Both the position numbers and the translations under genes were made by a program. From positions 41,320 through 105,319 of the forward strand of contig JAESQF010000134.1 in NCBI GenBank assembly GCA_016765295.1: a stretch of DNA of 64,000 nt. Direction: 5' to 3'. The DNA is from Oleispira sp. (GTDB lineage: Bacteria > Pseudomonadota > Gammaproteobacteria > Pseudomonadales > Oceanobacteraceae). Below, one piece after another: positions 1 to 8,076 of this stretch; position 1 is the first letter of the stretch; every line of letters starts with the position of its first letter. The notes under the pieces were generated by a model. It made no database searches and had not been told where the DNA came from. It saw nothing but the letters and a program-made list of their open reading frames with translations.

Positions 1-421
1 CTTCAAAAGCAGATGCAATAATAAGTAGGGGCAGCACTTGAATGTTCAAAGTACTCCTACCACGTTTTTTTGCCTTTTCGCGTATAGAGTCGAAGAGAAA
101 CATAATAAGTATAATAAACAAATAAATGGGCATGGCCATCACTACACAGACAAAGCCTTCAAATAACACCACAGAACTGCCGAGCATAATGATAAAGGCA
201 TCGATCAATCGGTTTTGATAACGCTTCTTTAAACTCATTGTCTCATCAGGGTCACGTACTTGAATCAACAACAGCGCAATAAAAAAGGGAATGCCAACAT
301 AAAGTAATGCTGTTTCATGAAAATTATATTCACCGAGTAATCTTACGCCAATAGACAGTATCGCAATGCCCACGGCTAGCATAAGTACCTTGGGTTTGTT
401 TCGGAAGTACGTGTTTTTCAA
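1..421 (-). CDS. Membrane protein, 3' end cut by window
   Basis: An open frame of about 140 codons runs off the left edge on the minus strand and is missing from the ORF track because it is partial. I place the start at a TTG preceded by AAGGA seven bases upstream; no in-frame ATG lies nearby. The protein has hydrophobic stretches (around LAVGIAILSIGVRLL, LLYVGIPFFIALLLI, and a long third one at about residues 85-115) separated by charged loops such as QVRDPDETMSLKKR. This predicts at least three membrane helices in the inner membrane. I do not recognise the family, and the missing C-terminus prevents assigning a function. Confidence 0.6.
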   Translation of the reverse strand, partial: MKNTYFRNKPKVLMLAVGIAILSIGVRLLGEYNFHETALLYVGIPFFIALLLIQVRDPDETMSLKKRYQNRLIDAFIIMLGSSVVLFEGFVCVVMAMPIYLFIILIMFLFDSIREKAKKRGRSTLNIQVLPLLIIASAFE

Positions 422-851
422 TGAGCAGTCCTTGGCGTATTAGGGTTGGGATTAGTATAAAGGTCTGAATCGGATTTTATAGCCAAATTATAAATTACGG
501 AGGATTACAGTATGATTAATCATCCTCACCGCACACGCCTTTATAGCCATAATAAGTAATGGACATAGTTGTACCGCATAAATACGATAATAACCTTAAG
601 GGCACCTCTCATTAATGGATTTAAGACTCCGCGTTTTACTTTTTTGAAAGGCAATAAATAGACGTAAATATTCAAGTTATGCATTACAAAGGTATTACGT
701 AAGCCTTTCTTCGGCTGTGATAGAAATAGGAAAGCCGCTTAAGTGCTGAATCTAGCATCTTTGCTTTAAGGCCAGTTACTGGCCTTTTTATTTAAGCTCG
801 TGTTGCCGTTATTATATGAACTCAGCACTTACAGACAAATATTAATACGAC
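422..851. other. Intergenic region with mini-ORF and orphan terminator
   Basis: This 430-base stretch has no ORF-track gene. It holds a 15-codon reading frame at 512-559 (MINHPHRTRLYSHNK) preceded by a strong GGAGG ribosome-binding site, and a rho-independent terminator at 768-789 pointing to the plus strand. No plus-strand gene precedes that terminator, so a small RNA or leader transcript starting between about 480 and 700 is possible. A short GC stem (AGCC/GGCT) lies near 695-715. I could not place a convincing promoter. Confidence 0.4.
768..789 (+). terminator. Rho-independent terminator, orphan
   Basis: Perfect 8-bp stem AAGGCCAG / CTGGCCTT with a TTA loop, followed by TTT and AT-rich sequence. 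The T run is on the plus strand only, so it would stop a plus-strand transcript from the gene-free region upstream. The minus-strand neighbour (Old Yellow Enzyme gene) starts its own transcript further right and does not end here in the correct orientation. Confidence 0.7.
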
Positions 852-1985
852 TTAAACCAGCTGCATCAAACTATCTTTCGAATAATCCTGTAATTCATCC
901 AAACGATTTTCTCGAACTTTAATAACCCATTCAGGGTCTTGAATTAAAGCGCGGCCAACCGCTACCAGTTCAAATTCATTTTGTGCAACTCTTTCAGCGA
1001 GTTGAGTAATTGAACTGGCTTCAATACCTGCTTTAGCAGACATTTCCATACCGTGTTCAGCACCGACGAAGCTAGTATTCAAACCCACGCTACCTACTGT
1101 GATTACTGGCTTACCGGTTAACTTTTTAGTCCAACCGGCTAGGTTTAAATTGCCATCAACAGGGGAGTTCTCAAATTCTTTTTCCCAATAGCGACGGGTA
1201 CTGCAATGGAAAATATCCACGCCGGCATCAACTAGAGGGGTTAAGAACGCTTTTAGCTCTTCAGGAGTTTGTACTAAGCGCGCATCATAATCTTGTTGTT
1301 TCCATTGTGAGAAACGGAAAATGATGGGGAAGTCTGCACCGACACGGGCGCGGATAGCACTTACAATTTCAGCGGCAAATTTAGTGCGAGCAACTAAGTC
1401 ACCACCATAACTATCATCGCGTACGTTGGTGCCTTCCCAGAAGAACTGGTCGATTAAATAACCGTGTGCGCCATGAATCTCAACCGCATCAAAACCGACT
1501 TCTTTGGCATCGGCTGCAGCTTGCGCAAACGCTTCAACTACGTCATCGATATCTTGCTGAGACATCGCAATACCGTTTTTCTTACCCGGCATAAACAAAC
1601 CTGAAGGACTATAACCCGGTACTGAAGGATCAGGATCTGCGCCTTCTTTACGCACAGAGCCGACATGCCATAGCTGAGGTGCAATCTTGCCGCCTTTTGC
1701 ATGTACGGCATCAACCACTTTTTTCCAGCCAGCCATCGCTGCTTCACCATGAATGGCAGGAACACGAGGATAACCATTTGCAGCTTTATGGCCAACGGTT
1801 GTTCCTTCGGTAATAATTAAGCCCACTTCGTTTTCAGCACGACGTGCGTAATAAGCCACGACTAAATCATTAGGCACGCCACCCGGTGAAAATGTGCGTG
1901 TCATTGGCGCCATAACAATGCGGTTTTTTAATGACAGTGGACCTAACTCAATAGGTTGAAATAATGGAGATAAAGAAGTGCTCAT
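852..1985 (-). CDS. Old Yellow Enzyme family FMN-dependent alkene reductase
   Basis: A 377-residue TIM-barrel flavoprotein of the NADH:flavin oxidoreductase/Old Yellow Enzyme family, which reduces activated C=C bonds or nitro groups of electrophiles with NAD(P)H in the cytoplasm. The N-terminal FMN-binding stretch is LKNRIVMAPMTR, and the substrate-binding histidine pair is H171/H174 in EIHGAHGYLIDQF. The typical GTNVRDDSYGG segment follows, and VGRALIQDPEW near the C-terminus binds flavin phosphate. Length is normal for the family. It lies 28 bases downstream of a TetR regulator gene on the same strand, an arrangement like nemR-nemA of enterobacteria. Control by electrophilic or quinone stress is therefore likely, by inference. 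The exact substrate is unknown. Confidence 0.92.
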   Translation of the reverse strand: MSTSLSPLFQPIELGPLSLKNRIVMAPMTRTFSPGGVPNDLVVAYYARRAENEVGLIITEGTTVGHKAANGYPRVPAIHGEAAMAGWKKVVDAVHAKGGKIAPQLWHVGSVRKEGADPDPSVPGYSPSGLFMPGKKNGIAMSQQDIDDVVEAFAQAAADAKEVGFDAVEIHGAHGYLIDQFFWEGTNVRDDSYGGDLVARTKFAAEIVSAIRARVGADFPIIFRFSQWKQQDYDARLVQTPEELKAFLTPLVDAGVDIFHCSTRRYWEKEFENSPVDGNLNLAGWTKKLTGKPVITVGSVGLNTSFVGAEHGMEMSAKAGIEASSITQLAERVAQNEFELVAVGRALIQDPEWVIKVRENRLDELQDYSKDSLMQLV

Positions 1986-2013
1986 AGTTTTCCTATTTAT
2001 TCTGATGGCTTAT

Positions 2014-2613
2014 TTAAGGTTTGATAAGGTGTTCAAATTGTTTCATCGTTTGCTGAAACAAATCTTTTCCGTGCAAGCGCGCGTAATACAGTGCGCCCTT
2101 ACAACTAAAAATAAATAAACTGGCTAACGCCCGAGGGTTTTGATTAGCCGTAAATTCGTTATTCTCGATGCCGTCTTGCATCACTTGAGTTACCCAATCC
2201 AGTTCGTAATCATCTAAGGCTTTCACACGCTCTTTAATCGAGTCAGGTAGCTTATTTAGGTCACTATAAAAGGCACTGATAGGGCAGAGCTTTTGCTCAT
2301 TCAGGCTGTGTTTCATGGCCGCACGTACGTAGCGCTCTAACTTGTTCCAATTAGACGTCGCCTTCGCATCAAAGTGCGATATTCCTTGCTCAAACCAATC
2401 TTGCGTCCAATCACAGAGCGCCAAGCCTAAATCGACTTTCTTAGGAAAGTGATGGTGCACGCTGGCCTTGGTGATGCCTAAGTGACGAGAGATATCGAGA
2501 TAGCTAAAACCCTCAAAACCATTGGCGCGCAGCATATCGGCAGAGTATTCAATAATCTGTTGGCGCGTGCTTAGTGGTTCTATTTTGGGTGCTGCTTTGG
2601 CTTTCGCATTCAT
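2014..2613 (-). CDS. TetR/AcrR family transcriptional repressor
   Basis: A 199-residue one-component regulator. The N-terminal helix-turn-helix spans about residues 17-62 and includes GFSYLDISRHLGITKASVHHHF, the classical TetR signature. The C-terminal ligand domain has the TetR_C look of NemR/AcuR-type repressors, with Cys112 in LNEQKLCPISAFYSDL as a possible redox or electrophile sensor. It is first in a two-gene unit with the Old Yellow Enzyme gene. A perfect palindrome sits about 50 bases upstream of the start and overlaps a likely -35 element, so autoregulation is expected. The NemR-like role is inferred from synteny; the family call is firm. Confidence 0.9.
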   Translation of the reverse strand: MNAKAKAAPKIEPLSTRQQIIEYSADMLRANGFEGFSYLDISRHLGITKASVHHHFPKKVDLGLALCDWTQDWFEQGISHFDAKATSNWNKLERYVRAAMKHSLNEQKLCPISAFYSDLNKLPDSIKERVKALDDYELDWVTQVMQDGIENNEFTANQNPRALASLFIFSCKGALYYARLHGKDLFQQTMKQFEHLIKP

Positions 2614-2660
2614 AAGCTGTGTATTACTAAAATGTGATATGGATATAGTTGAACATAACT

Positions 2661-2686
2661 CAGCCTACCTACTGGTAGGTAGGCTG
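2661..2686. promoter_or_regulatory. Perfect 12-2-12 palindrome, TetR operator
   Basis: CAGCCTACCTAC and its exact reverse complement are separated by TG. The site lies upstream of the TetR gene, and a minus-strand TTGACC (-35-like, 2686-2691) abuts its right edge, so binding would block that promoter. Palindromes built on CTACC/GGTAG are typical of TetR operators. The weak -10 match (TAGGCT, 18-base spacing) lies inside the palindrome. Confidence 0.8.
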
Positions 2687-2865
2687 GTCAAGAAGGGAAT
2701 TGTAAAGGAAGGTAGCAAGGTGCTTTTGTGCTCAAATATACAAAAGGCTATTTCTGATGCGTTGTAGGATGGGTATAAATAGAAAAATTCAGACTGAATC
2801 CGTGTATTATTAACATGTTAGGTGCCAATAGATAATGAATAGCATCGTAAAAATAGTGGATATGA

Positions 2866-3219
2866 ATGTACAACAATCGAGATATTATCGTGCGACTGCG
2901 TGAGCAAATTCCGTCGTTCGAATGTGTAAAAGGTTGCCACGATTGCTGTGGCCCAGTGACGACGTCTTCGGAAGAGATGTCACGCTTACCCGTGAAATCT
3001 GATGCCGAGCATGATGCTGCATTGAATGACTTCAGGTGCGTACACCTTGGGCCTGATGGCTGCACTGTGTATGAAGACCGACCTTTGATCTGCCGCCTGT
3101 TTGGTACCACACCTCGTATGTCCTGCCCAAATGACCGTCGCCCAGAAGATATGGTCGACGAAGAGGTTGAGCTTGATGTTCATCACTTCATCGCTAATAC
3201 ACGGCAGGTATTGGTATAG
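2866..3219 (+). CDS. YkgJ-type cysteine-cluster protein
   Basis: A 117-residue protein of the YkgJ/UPF0153 family, thought to bind zinc or an iron-sulfur cluster. The cysteine pattern is complete: CVKGCHDCCGP at the N-terminus, then FRCVHLGPDGCTVYEDRPLICRLFG, and a final RMSCPN. That gives eight cysteines, with the family signature RPxxCRLFG. The ATG at 2866 is chosen because the conserved part starts within 20 residues of it; no strong ribosome-binding site is visible. It is probably a single-gene unit, followed 31 bases later by a GNAT gene. Biochemical function is unknown for the family as a whole. Confidence 0.85.
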   Translation: MYNNRDIIVRLREQIPSFECVKGCHDCCGPVTTSSEEMSRLPVKSDAEHDAALNDFRCVHLGPDGCTVYEDRPLICRLFGTTPRMSCPNDRRPEDMVDEEVELDVHHFIANTRQVLV

Positions 3220-3250
3220 CCCAATAATCGTTAGTTCTTTATGGATAAAT

Positions 3251-3748
3251 ATGGACATTAGTCTTAGGCAAGTCAGGGATACTGAATTCGATGCGGTTTA
3301 TGGAATACTTCATGAAAATGCCACTTGGCTTTTATCGAAGGACATTATTCAGTGGCCACTTGATTGGCTTGAATCAATACGCCCTGAGATAAGAGCTTCA
3401 ATCGAAGCTGAATTATTTTATGCGGTTGAGATTGATAATACTTTAGCTGCCGTATTAGAGATCCGATCTGCTCCTGAGTTATTGTGGGGTAATAATCAAG
3501 ATGACGCTCACTATATTCATAAGCTTGCTATTCAACGACAATATTCTGATCGTGGTTTAGGACGAAATATTCTTGATGTAATTAAGTCGAAAGCGCAGCA
3601 GGAAAATATAAAATATCTACGCTTAGATTGTGTTGCGCATAACGATAAACTCAGAGAGTATTATGAATCCTGTGGGTTTAACTTAAAAGGTATCGTAGAT
3701 GCTGGGGAAGTTAATCTTGCGTTGTATGAACATCAAATTCAAAACTAA
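3251..3748 (+). CDS. GNAT family N-acetyltransferase
   Basis: A 165-residue acetyltransferase. I start it at the ATG of MDISLRQVRD rather than at 3101, because the first 50 residues of the long ORF overlap the YkgJ-like gene and lack GNAT character. The acetyl-CoA-binding motif A is clear: HKLAIQRQYSDRGLGRNIL with the R-G-L-G core, followed by YLRLDCVAHNDKLREYYESCGF (motif B, cytoplasmic GNATs acting on small molecules). Length fits a single GNAT domain. The substrate is not predictable. Confidence 0.85.
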   Translation: MDISLRQVRDTEFDAVYGILHENATWLLSKDIIQWPLDWLESIRPEIRASIEAELFYAVEIDNTLAAVLEIRSAPELLWGNNQDDAHYIHKLAIQRQYSDRGLGRNILDVIKSKAQQENIKYLRLDCVAHNDKLREYYESCGFNLKGIVDAGEVNLALYEHQIQN

Positions 3749-3787
3749 CACATGTCGCACTAATTTTTAAAATCTAAGGTAATATGA

Positions 3788-4195
3788 ATGGAATCAATAC
3801 TTAAATGCATTTTGTACGCAATATCTTTGGTTGCTTTAGTCACTGGGTTAAATGTTCTAATCGGTGGCGCCGCAGCAATTCCAGGGTCTTCTGGGGCAGT
3901 TGAAGCCACAGTGGATAATGAGCTAAGGTTTTTCTCAGCATTCTGGATAGCCTACGGAGCCTTTTGTTTTTGGGTTGCTAGAAACATAAAAGAACAAAGG
4001 TTTTTTATTCCTTTAATCGCATCGGTATTTTTCCTCAGTGGTCTTGGGCGATTAATTTCAATACTGTTAATTGGCCCACCTTCAAGTATTTTAATCCCGC
4101 CAATGATTCTTGAATTAGTCATGCCAATAGTGATGGCTATGATCTACCGGAAACTCTATATAAAGAATATGACAAGTGTTCAAGCGGGTATGTAA
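3788..4195 (+). CDS. DUF4345 membrane protein
   Basis: A 135-residue integral membrane protein with four hydrophobic segments (residues about 5-30, 48-66, 72-96, 104-120). The first loop ends in GGAAAIPGSSG, and the second begins NELRFFSAFWIAYGAFCFWVA. This matches the small DUF4345 family, whose function is unknown. It stands between a GNAT gene and an alpha/beta hydrolase gene on the same strand, with gaps of 39 and 63 bases; co-transcription is possible. The topology call is firm and the family name is from memory of its pattern. Confidence 0.75.
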   Translation: MESILKCILYAISLVALVTGLNVLIGGAAAIPGSSGAVEATVDNELRFFSAFWIAYGAFCFWVARNIKEQRFFIPLIASVFFLSGLGRLISILLIGPPSSILIPPMILELVMPIVMAMIYRKLYIKNMTSVQAGM

Positions 4196-4258
4196 GTTTG
4201 TACTAGCTAACGTAGCGGTTAGGTTATAAGCATTAGTTTTAAAAGGAAGTCCGTAAAT

Positions 4259-5125
4259 ATGTATTCATTGGAAGAATGGAAAAAATCGGGTGAGATAATT
4301 CACTATAAAGGAAATGAAATATTTTATAGAGATGAAGGTGAGGGGGATGTCATTTTATGCATTCATGGATACCCATCCTCGTCGTGGGATTGGCATAAAA
4401 TATGGCCAGAGATAACTAAGAATCACAGGGTGATTGCGCTGGATATGCTGGGCTTTGGCTTCTCCAGTAAGCCTGAAGAATATAACTACAGTATCGCTGA
4501 TCAAACTGATATTCATTTAGAATTACTCAAGTCTTTAGGTATAAAGTCATTCCAAATATTGGCACATGATTTTGGTATATTTATTGGTCAGGAGTTAGTC
4601 GCTAGAAATGATCTTGGTGAATTAGATGGATTCAAAGTTAACTCCCTTTGTGCAATGAGTGGCTCTATCTTCCCTGAATTATACAATCCTAGACTTATAC
4701 AGCGGCTGTTATTAAGCCCAGTAGGGTGGTTGATTCAGAAATTGTTTACAGAAGACAAGTTCTGTACAAATTTATCCTCGGTATTTGGCGCCAATACTCA
4801 ACCAACTAAGCGTGAACTCAGTTCGTATTGGTTCCTATTGAAATATAATTCTGGGGATAAAATGGTAGGTAAGCTGCTTTTTTATATAGCAGATAGAAAA
4901 ACAGACGGTGATAGATGGGTAGAAGCGTGGCAGGAAACAAAGTTACCCGTTTTATTGATCATTGGCTTGGCTGATCCTATGTATGGTGCAGGTAGTATTG
5001 ATCGCTATAAGGTTTTGACTAAACAGAAAAATTTAGCATGTTTAAAGGATATAGGGCACTTCCCCCAAGTTGAAAGTCCTACAGAAGTAGTTGATGTTTA
5101 TAAAGAGTTTTTAAAGAGTTTGTAG
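4259..5125 (+). CDS. Alpha/beta hydrolase with Asp nucleophile (MEST/epoxide hydrolase-like)
   Basis: A 288-residue alpha/beta hydrolase. The oxyanion-hole motif is CIHGYPSSSWDWHKIWPEI (residues 34-52). The nucleophile elbow reads LAHDFG with D104, which is the aspartate used by epoxide hydrolases and haloalkane dehalogenases instead of serine. The catalytic histidine is H267 in DIGHFPQVESP, and an acid is available in GLADPMYG. The style DMLGFGFSSKP resembles MEST/PEG1-like hydrolases. It is cytoplasmic, with no signal peptide. A GGAAG ribosome-binding site lies close upstream. The substrate is unknown. Confidence 0.85.
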   Translation: MYSLEEWKKSGEIIHYKGNEIFYRDEGEGDVILCIHGYPSSSWDWHKIWPEITKNHRVIALDMLGFGFSSKPEEYNYSIADQTDIHLELLKSLGIKSFQILAHDFGIFIGQELVARNDLGELDGFKVNSLCAMSGSIFPELYNPRLIQRLLLSPVGWLIQKLFTEDKFCTNLSSVFGANTQPTKRELSSYWFLLKYNSGDKMVGKLLFYIADRKTDGDRWVEAWQETKLPVLLIIGLADPMYGAGSIDRYKVLTKQKNLACLKDIGHFPQVESPTEVVDVYKEFLKSL

Positions 5126-5208
5126 GTAATCCAATAACCAACAAATACTCAACTAATGACGGCCGCTGAAAATTCTTAGGTCTTATGCTGAAGTATAAAT
5201 ATAAATTC

Positions 5209-5233
5209 ACTACTGACATAGGCTGTCAGTAGT
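5209..5233. repeat. Perfect 10-bp inverted repeat, 5-base loop
   Basis: ACTACTGACA and TGTCAGTAGT flank TAGGC in the gap between the hydrolase and the GFA gene. There is no T run, so it is a poor terminator. It could be an operator or mRNA leader hairpin, since it ends 46 bases before the GFA start codon. Confidence 0.5.
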
Positions 5234-5279
5234 ACTACGAGATACTTAAGAATCACTATAACCTTAATAGGAAAATTAT

Positions 5280-5675
5280 ATGATTCATGGAAGTTGTTGC
5301 TGTGAGGCGATAAAGTTTACGCTCTCTGCTAAACCAAAATTCCTAGGTATATGCCACTGTAGTCGCTGTAGGAAGTTGGGAACCTCTGAATTTTTTATGG
5401 TTGAAAAGAGTAGCCTTGAATGGGTATCGGGTAAAGAACGGGTCATGGAATACGTACCAGAAGAACCTTATAAATATAAAAGATGCTTTTGTGGAAAGTG
5501 CGGCTCCAGCCTCGGCGAAATTTTGTCAAAAGATGATGAGTTTCCAATAGCCGCCAATACTCTTGATTCTGATCCAGGTATTGATGTTTGGTTTCATGAG
5601 CATGTCGCTTCTAAACCATCGTGGCAGCTCACTCATGAAGATGTGAAGTTGTTTGAGGGTGATCCTCATGAATAA
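5280..5675 (+). CDS. GFA (CENP-V-like) domain protein
   Basis: A 131-residue zinc-binding protein of the glutathione-dependent formaldehyde-activating enzyme family. The zinc ligands are visible: GSCCCEAIKF at the N-terminus, then ICHCSRCRKLG, and CFCGKCGSSLGE in the middle. The fold is the beta-tent shared with CENP-V. Most bacterial members have no proven substrate, and glutathione-adduct chemistry is only the founding annotation. It is probably cytoplasmic. It precedes a VOC-family gene by 48 bases on the same strand, which suggests co-transcription. Both families handle small electrophiles, but a shared pathway is only inference. Confidence 0.9.
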   Translation: MIHGSCCCEAIKFTLSAKPKFLGICHCSRCRKLGTSEFFMVEKSSLEWVSGKERVMEYVPEEPYKYKRCFCGKCGSSLGEILSKDDEFPIAANTLDSDPGIDVWFHEHVASKPSWQLTHEDVKLFEGDPHE

Positions 5676-5723
5676 CAGACTGTGGGTAAGTCTTACTGAA
5701 TTAACCTATCAAAGAGTATTACT

Positions 5724-6119
5724 ATGATTGATATTCAAACAATGTTTCCAGTGATGGTGGCAACCAACCTGGAAGACGTGAAACAATTTTATACTTCAGT
5801 TTTTGGCTTTAATGTCGTTTTCTTTGATGCTAGTTTTTATCTGCATTTAGTTTCCCCCAGTACTGGAGTTCAGCTAGGTTTCTTATTGCCTAATCATCCA
5901 TCTCAGCCTCAGTTTCTCCAATCTTTGATGTCTGTGGATGGTTATGTGATTAGCTTAGAAGTTGCAGATGCTGCTAAAGCTTATATCGAAGCAGAGAATA
6001 TGGAGTTGCCTATTATTATGGAATTAAAGGAAGAAGCCTGGGGCCAGATCCACTTTATCGTGGAAGACCCAGCTGGATTTAAAATAGATATTGTTGAGCA
6101 CTTAGAGGCGCTACCCTAA
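5724..6119 (+). CDS. VOC (glyoxalase/bleomycin resistance) family protein
   Basis: A 131-residue vicinal-oxygen-chelate protein built of two beta-alpha-beta-beta-beta units. The first is FPVMVATNLEDVKQFYTSVFGF, and the second closes with AWGQIHFIVEDPAGFKIDIVEH. The usual metal-binding His and Glu positions are only partly kept, so enzymatic activity is uncertain. It is cytoplasmic and probably co-transcribed with the GFA gene 48 bases upstream. It could be a dioxygenase-like, lyase-like or antibiotic-binding member; the sequence does not decide. Confidence 0.85.
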   Translation: MIDIQTMFPVMVATNLEDVKQFYTSVFGFNVVFFDASFYLHLVSPSTGVQLGFLLPNHPSQPQFLQSLMSVDGYVISLEVADAAKAYIEAENMELPIIMELKEEAWGQIHFIVEDPAGFKIDIVEHLEALP

Positions 6120-6265
6120 GTTAGTTGAAGCCAACGAGCGAGTTCAGCAAAATGTTCAGCGTGAGCAAATACAGAATAATTTAGAAAACTCTTATAAAGC
6201 AATTCAATATCGCTCATTAGATCAACTGTTGCTACAATGCCTCTCTGTATTGGAAATAATCAAAA

Positions 6266-6291
6266 TTTTACCCTTTGGATGAAGGGTAAAA
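6266..6291. repeat. Inverted repeat, possible weak terminator
   Basis: TTTTACCCTT and AAGGGTAAAA flank a 6-base loop, 146 bases after the VOC gene stop and 30 bases before the next start. A-rich and T-rich ends on the stem allow weak termination on either strand. It might instead shape the leader of the lipoprotein gene. Confidence 0.45.
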
Positions 6292-6320
6292 CTATATGTA
6301 AATAGGAATATAAGCGCTAA

Positions 6321-7103
6321 ATGGAATTATCTTCAATCTGTAAAATCTTCACTTCAATTATATTAATTGGCTCTGTCATTGCTTGCAAAGAAGACAATGA
6401 TAAGTCGAATGTATCTCTAGACATTCAGGAGGGGACTCAGAAGGAAGTGATAGCACCCTCAGAAGCTCAGGATGAAATACCAGAATGCCCTGAATTTGGG
6501 CCTTCTATTCAGGCAATGTCTATTAATGGTGTGCAGGAATTTAATGATGGCTCTGATGGTGATTTTTATCTAGCCACTGGTGAAACCTTCACTCTCGAAG
6601 AGCGCATATACAATTTCAATAATATATACTTAGAAAATAATTCAAATGTTGAAATTTCAGAACAGGCCAACAAGGACACTGCTGTTATAAAAATCAATGC
6701 TTTAGGAAGTTGTGAATTTTATGGAAATCTTAACTTCGAGGGCTATGAAGGAACAGTGGAGATAAGGTGTGATGGCCAATCTCACATTGGAATGAGATTA
6801 ACTTCTGGTTACAGTATTACTCTGGTGGGAATGGGGGCTATTGTGATTAGTAAATCAGAGGACGATTCGGGAGGAGATGGTGAAGGAGGCAGTGGCGCAA
6901 TTATTTCCAACGGAGATGACTTGGATGGTGATGGCTTAATCGATTCGGAACTTCCAGGAATAGTTGATTTAAGTGGTTTAGATGATTTTGTATTTCCAGA
7001 TATTACGATTATCGAAAGCCCTACCGTTATTACAGTTTTAGAGCCTGATACAATGATAGAAGCTGATCCAGACACTTTTTATATTTGCACAACGAAACCT
7101 TAA
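6321..7103 (+). CDS. Hypothetical lipoprotein
   Basis: A 260-residue secreted protein of no family I recognise. The N-terminus is a lipoprotein signal peptide: hydrophobic FTSIILIGSVIAC with the lipobox ending at Cys22, so the mature protein is lipid-anchored. The mature part is acidic, with a beta-rich middle (GEFYG-like strands around residues 95-175), then a glycine-rich linker (GGDGEGGSG) and a calcium-loop-like DLDGDGLIDSELPG near residue 210. The C-terminus ends in FYICTTKP. It stands alone between inverted repeats. Function is unknown; a surface or periplasmic binding role is a guess. Confidence 0.6.
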   Translation: MELSSICKIFTSIILIGSVIACKEDNDKSNVSLDIQEGTQKEVIAPSEAQDEIPECPEFGPSIQAMSINGVQEFNDGSDGDFYLATGETFTLEERIYNFNNIYLENNSNVEISEQANKDTAVIKINALGSCEFYGNLNFEGYEGTVEIRCDGQSHIGMRLTSGYSITLVGMGAIVISKSEDDSGGDGEGGSGAIISNGDDLDGDGLIDSELPGIVDLSGLDDFVFPDITIIESPTVITVLEPDTMIEADPDTFYICTTKP

Positions 7104-7156
7104 TCGGCGTTATTTCAGTATGCAAAGTCGTTGTCGGCTTTAATGCTATTGGCTCG

Positions 7157-7181
7157 TGCCTATATTCAGGGAATATAGGCA
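7157..7181. repeat. Perfect 11-bp inverted repeat, 3-base loop
   Basis: TGCCTATATTC and GAATATAGGCA surround AGG, 54 bases after the lipoprotein gene stop. A T run (CTTTTTTC) follows only about 14 bases later, so it is an imperfect terminator for that gene. No other gene lies in this 244-base gap. Confidence 0.5.
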
Positions 7182-7347
7182 ATTCAAGCTAGCGACTTTT
7201 TTCAATACAATCACCAATGCCAGACTTAGGTCAGGTACTCATGGCTCGATAAAACAACCGAATAACTTCAATTTCAATCTCGCGATTATGTTAAAATCAC
7301 ACCATTATATTCTTTTCCTATCTATCCTCTTATAAACTGGACAAACC

Positions 7348-8025
7348 ATGATTCCTTGGACCCTATTAGGCTTAGCCAAAATTCCGAATAACGGTGGTGA
7401 GTTAGAGTTAACTCAGCGTGACAAAGAATTTTCTATTCATATGAAGGGTGTCCGTGGTGAGCTAATGAATAGCCGTATGCACAGCTCTGAATTAGCTTTG
7501 TCTGACTTGGGTTGTGCTCATATAAAGAATACCGAGAATGCCAAAACACTCGTCGGTGGTATGGGCATGGGGTTTACTTTGGCCGCTGCGCTGAAGGCGA
7601 CAAAGGCGAGCTCTAAGGTCGTGGTAGCTGAATTAGTGCCTGATGTCATTGAGTGGAACAAAGGGCCGTTAGGCGAGTGCGCAGGTCGGCCGTTGGATGA
7701 TAGTCGAGTGATTGTGCACTTGGGTGATGTGGCTCTGTTATTCAAAGCAAAGCAACCTGAGTTTGACGCTATTTTATTGGATGTGGATAACGGCCCTGAA
7801 GGCTTTACCCATGGTGATAATAACAACTTGTATTCACTGGATAGTTTATCGGCCATCAGACAAACGCTGAAGCCTAAAGGTGTACTAGCGGTATGGTCTG
7901 CATGGCATGATCCTAAATTTACTACCCAGCTTAAAAAAGCCAAGTTCAAAGTGGAAACGAAAACGGTGAGAGCACATAAAGGTAAAGGCAGTCGTCACAC
8001 GATATACTTGGCTGTAAAAGTGTAG
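7348..8025 (+). CDS. Spermidine-synthase-like methyltransferase-fold protein
   Basis: A 225-residue Rossmann-fold protein of the spermidine synthase superfamily. The glycine-rich cofactor loop is TLVGGMGMGFTLAAAL (about residues 67-82). The acidic strand end VVAELVPDVIEW follows, then the active-site-like DAILLDVDNGPEGFTH and the late GVLAVWSAWHDPKF. It lacks the N-terminal beta domain of true polyamine synthases, so it is more likely a relative of unknown substrate. It is cytoplasmic and monocistronic; the PPOX gene follows 51 bases later. Confidence 0.75.
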   Translation: MIPWTLLGLAKIPNNGGELELTQRDKEFSIHMKGVRGELMNSRMHSSELALSDLGCAHIKNTENAKTLVGGMGMGFTLAAALKATKASSKVVVAELVPDVIEWNKGPLGECAGRPLDDSRVIVHLGDVALLFKAKQPEFDAILLDVDNGPEGFTHGDNNNLYSLDSLSAIRQTLKPKGVLAVWSAWHDPKFTTQLKKAKFKVETKTVRAHKGKGSRHTIYLAVKV

Positions 8026-8076
8026 TAAAACTTATGGGATGTAGGTGCTGCGAATCAATAAGTAAGGGATTATGAA

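Noticed and set aside
2522-3258. Several short ORFs (2522-2767, 2748-3110, 2986-3258)
   Set aside because: They overlap the TetR and YkgJ-like genes in other frames, and their translations have no family features.
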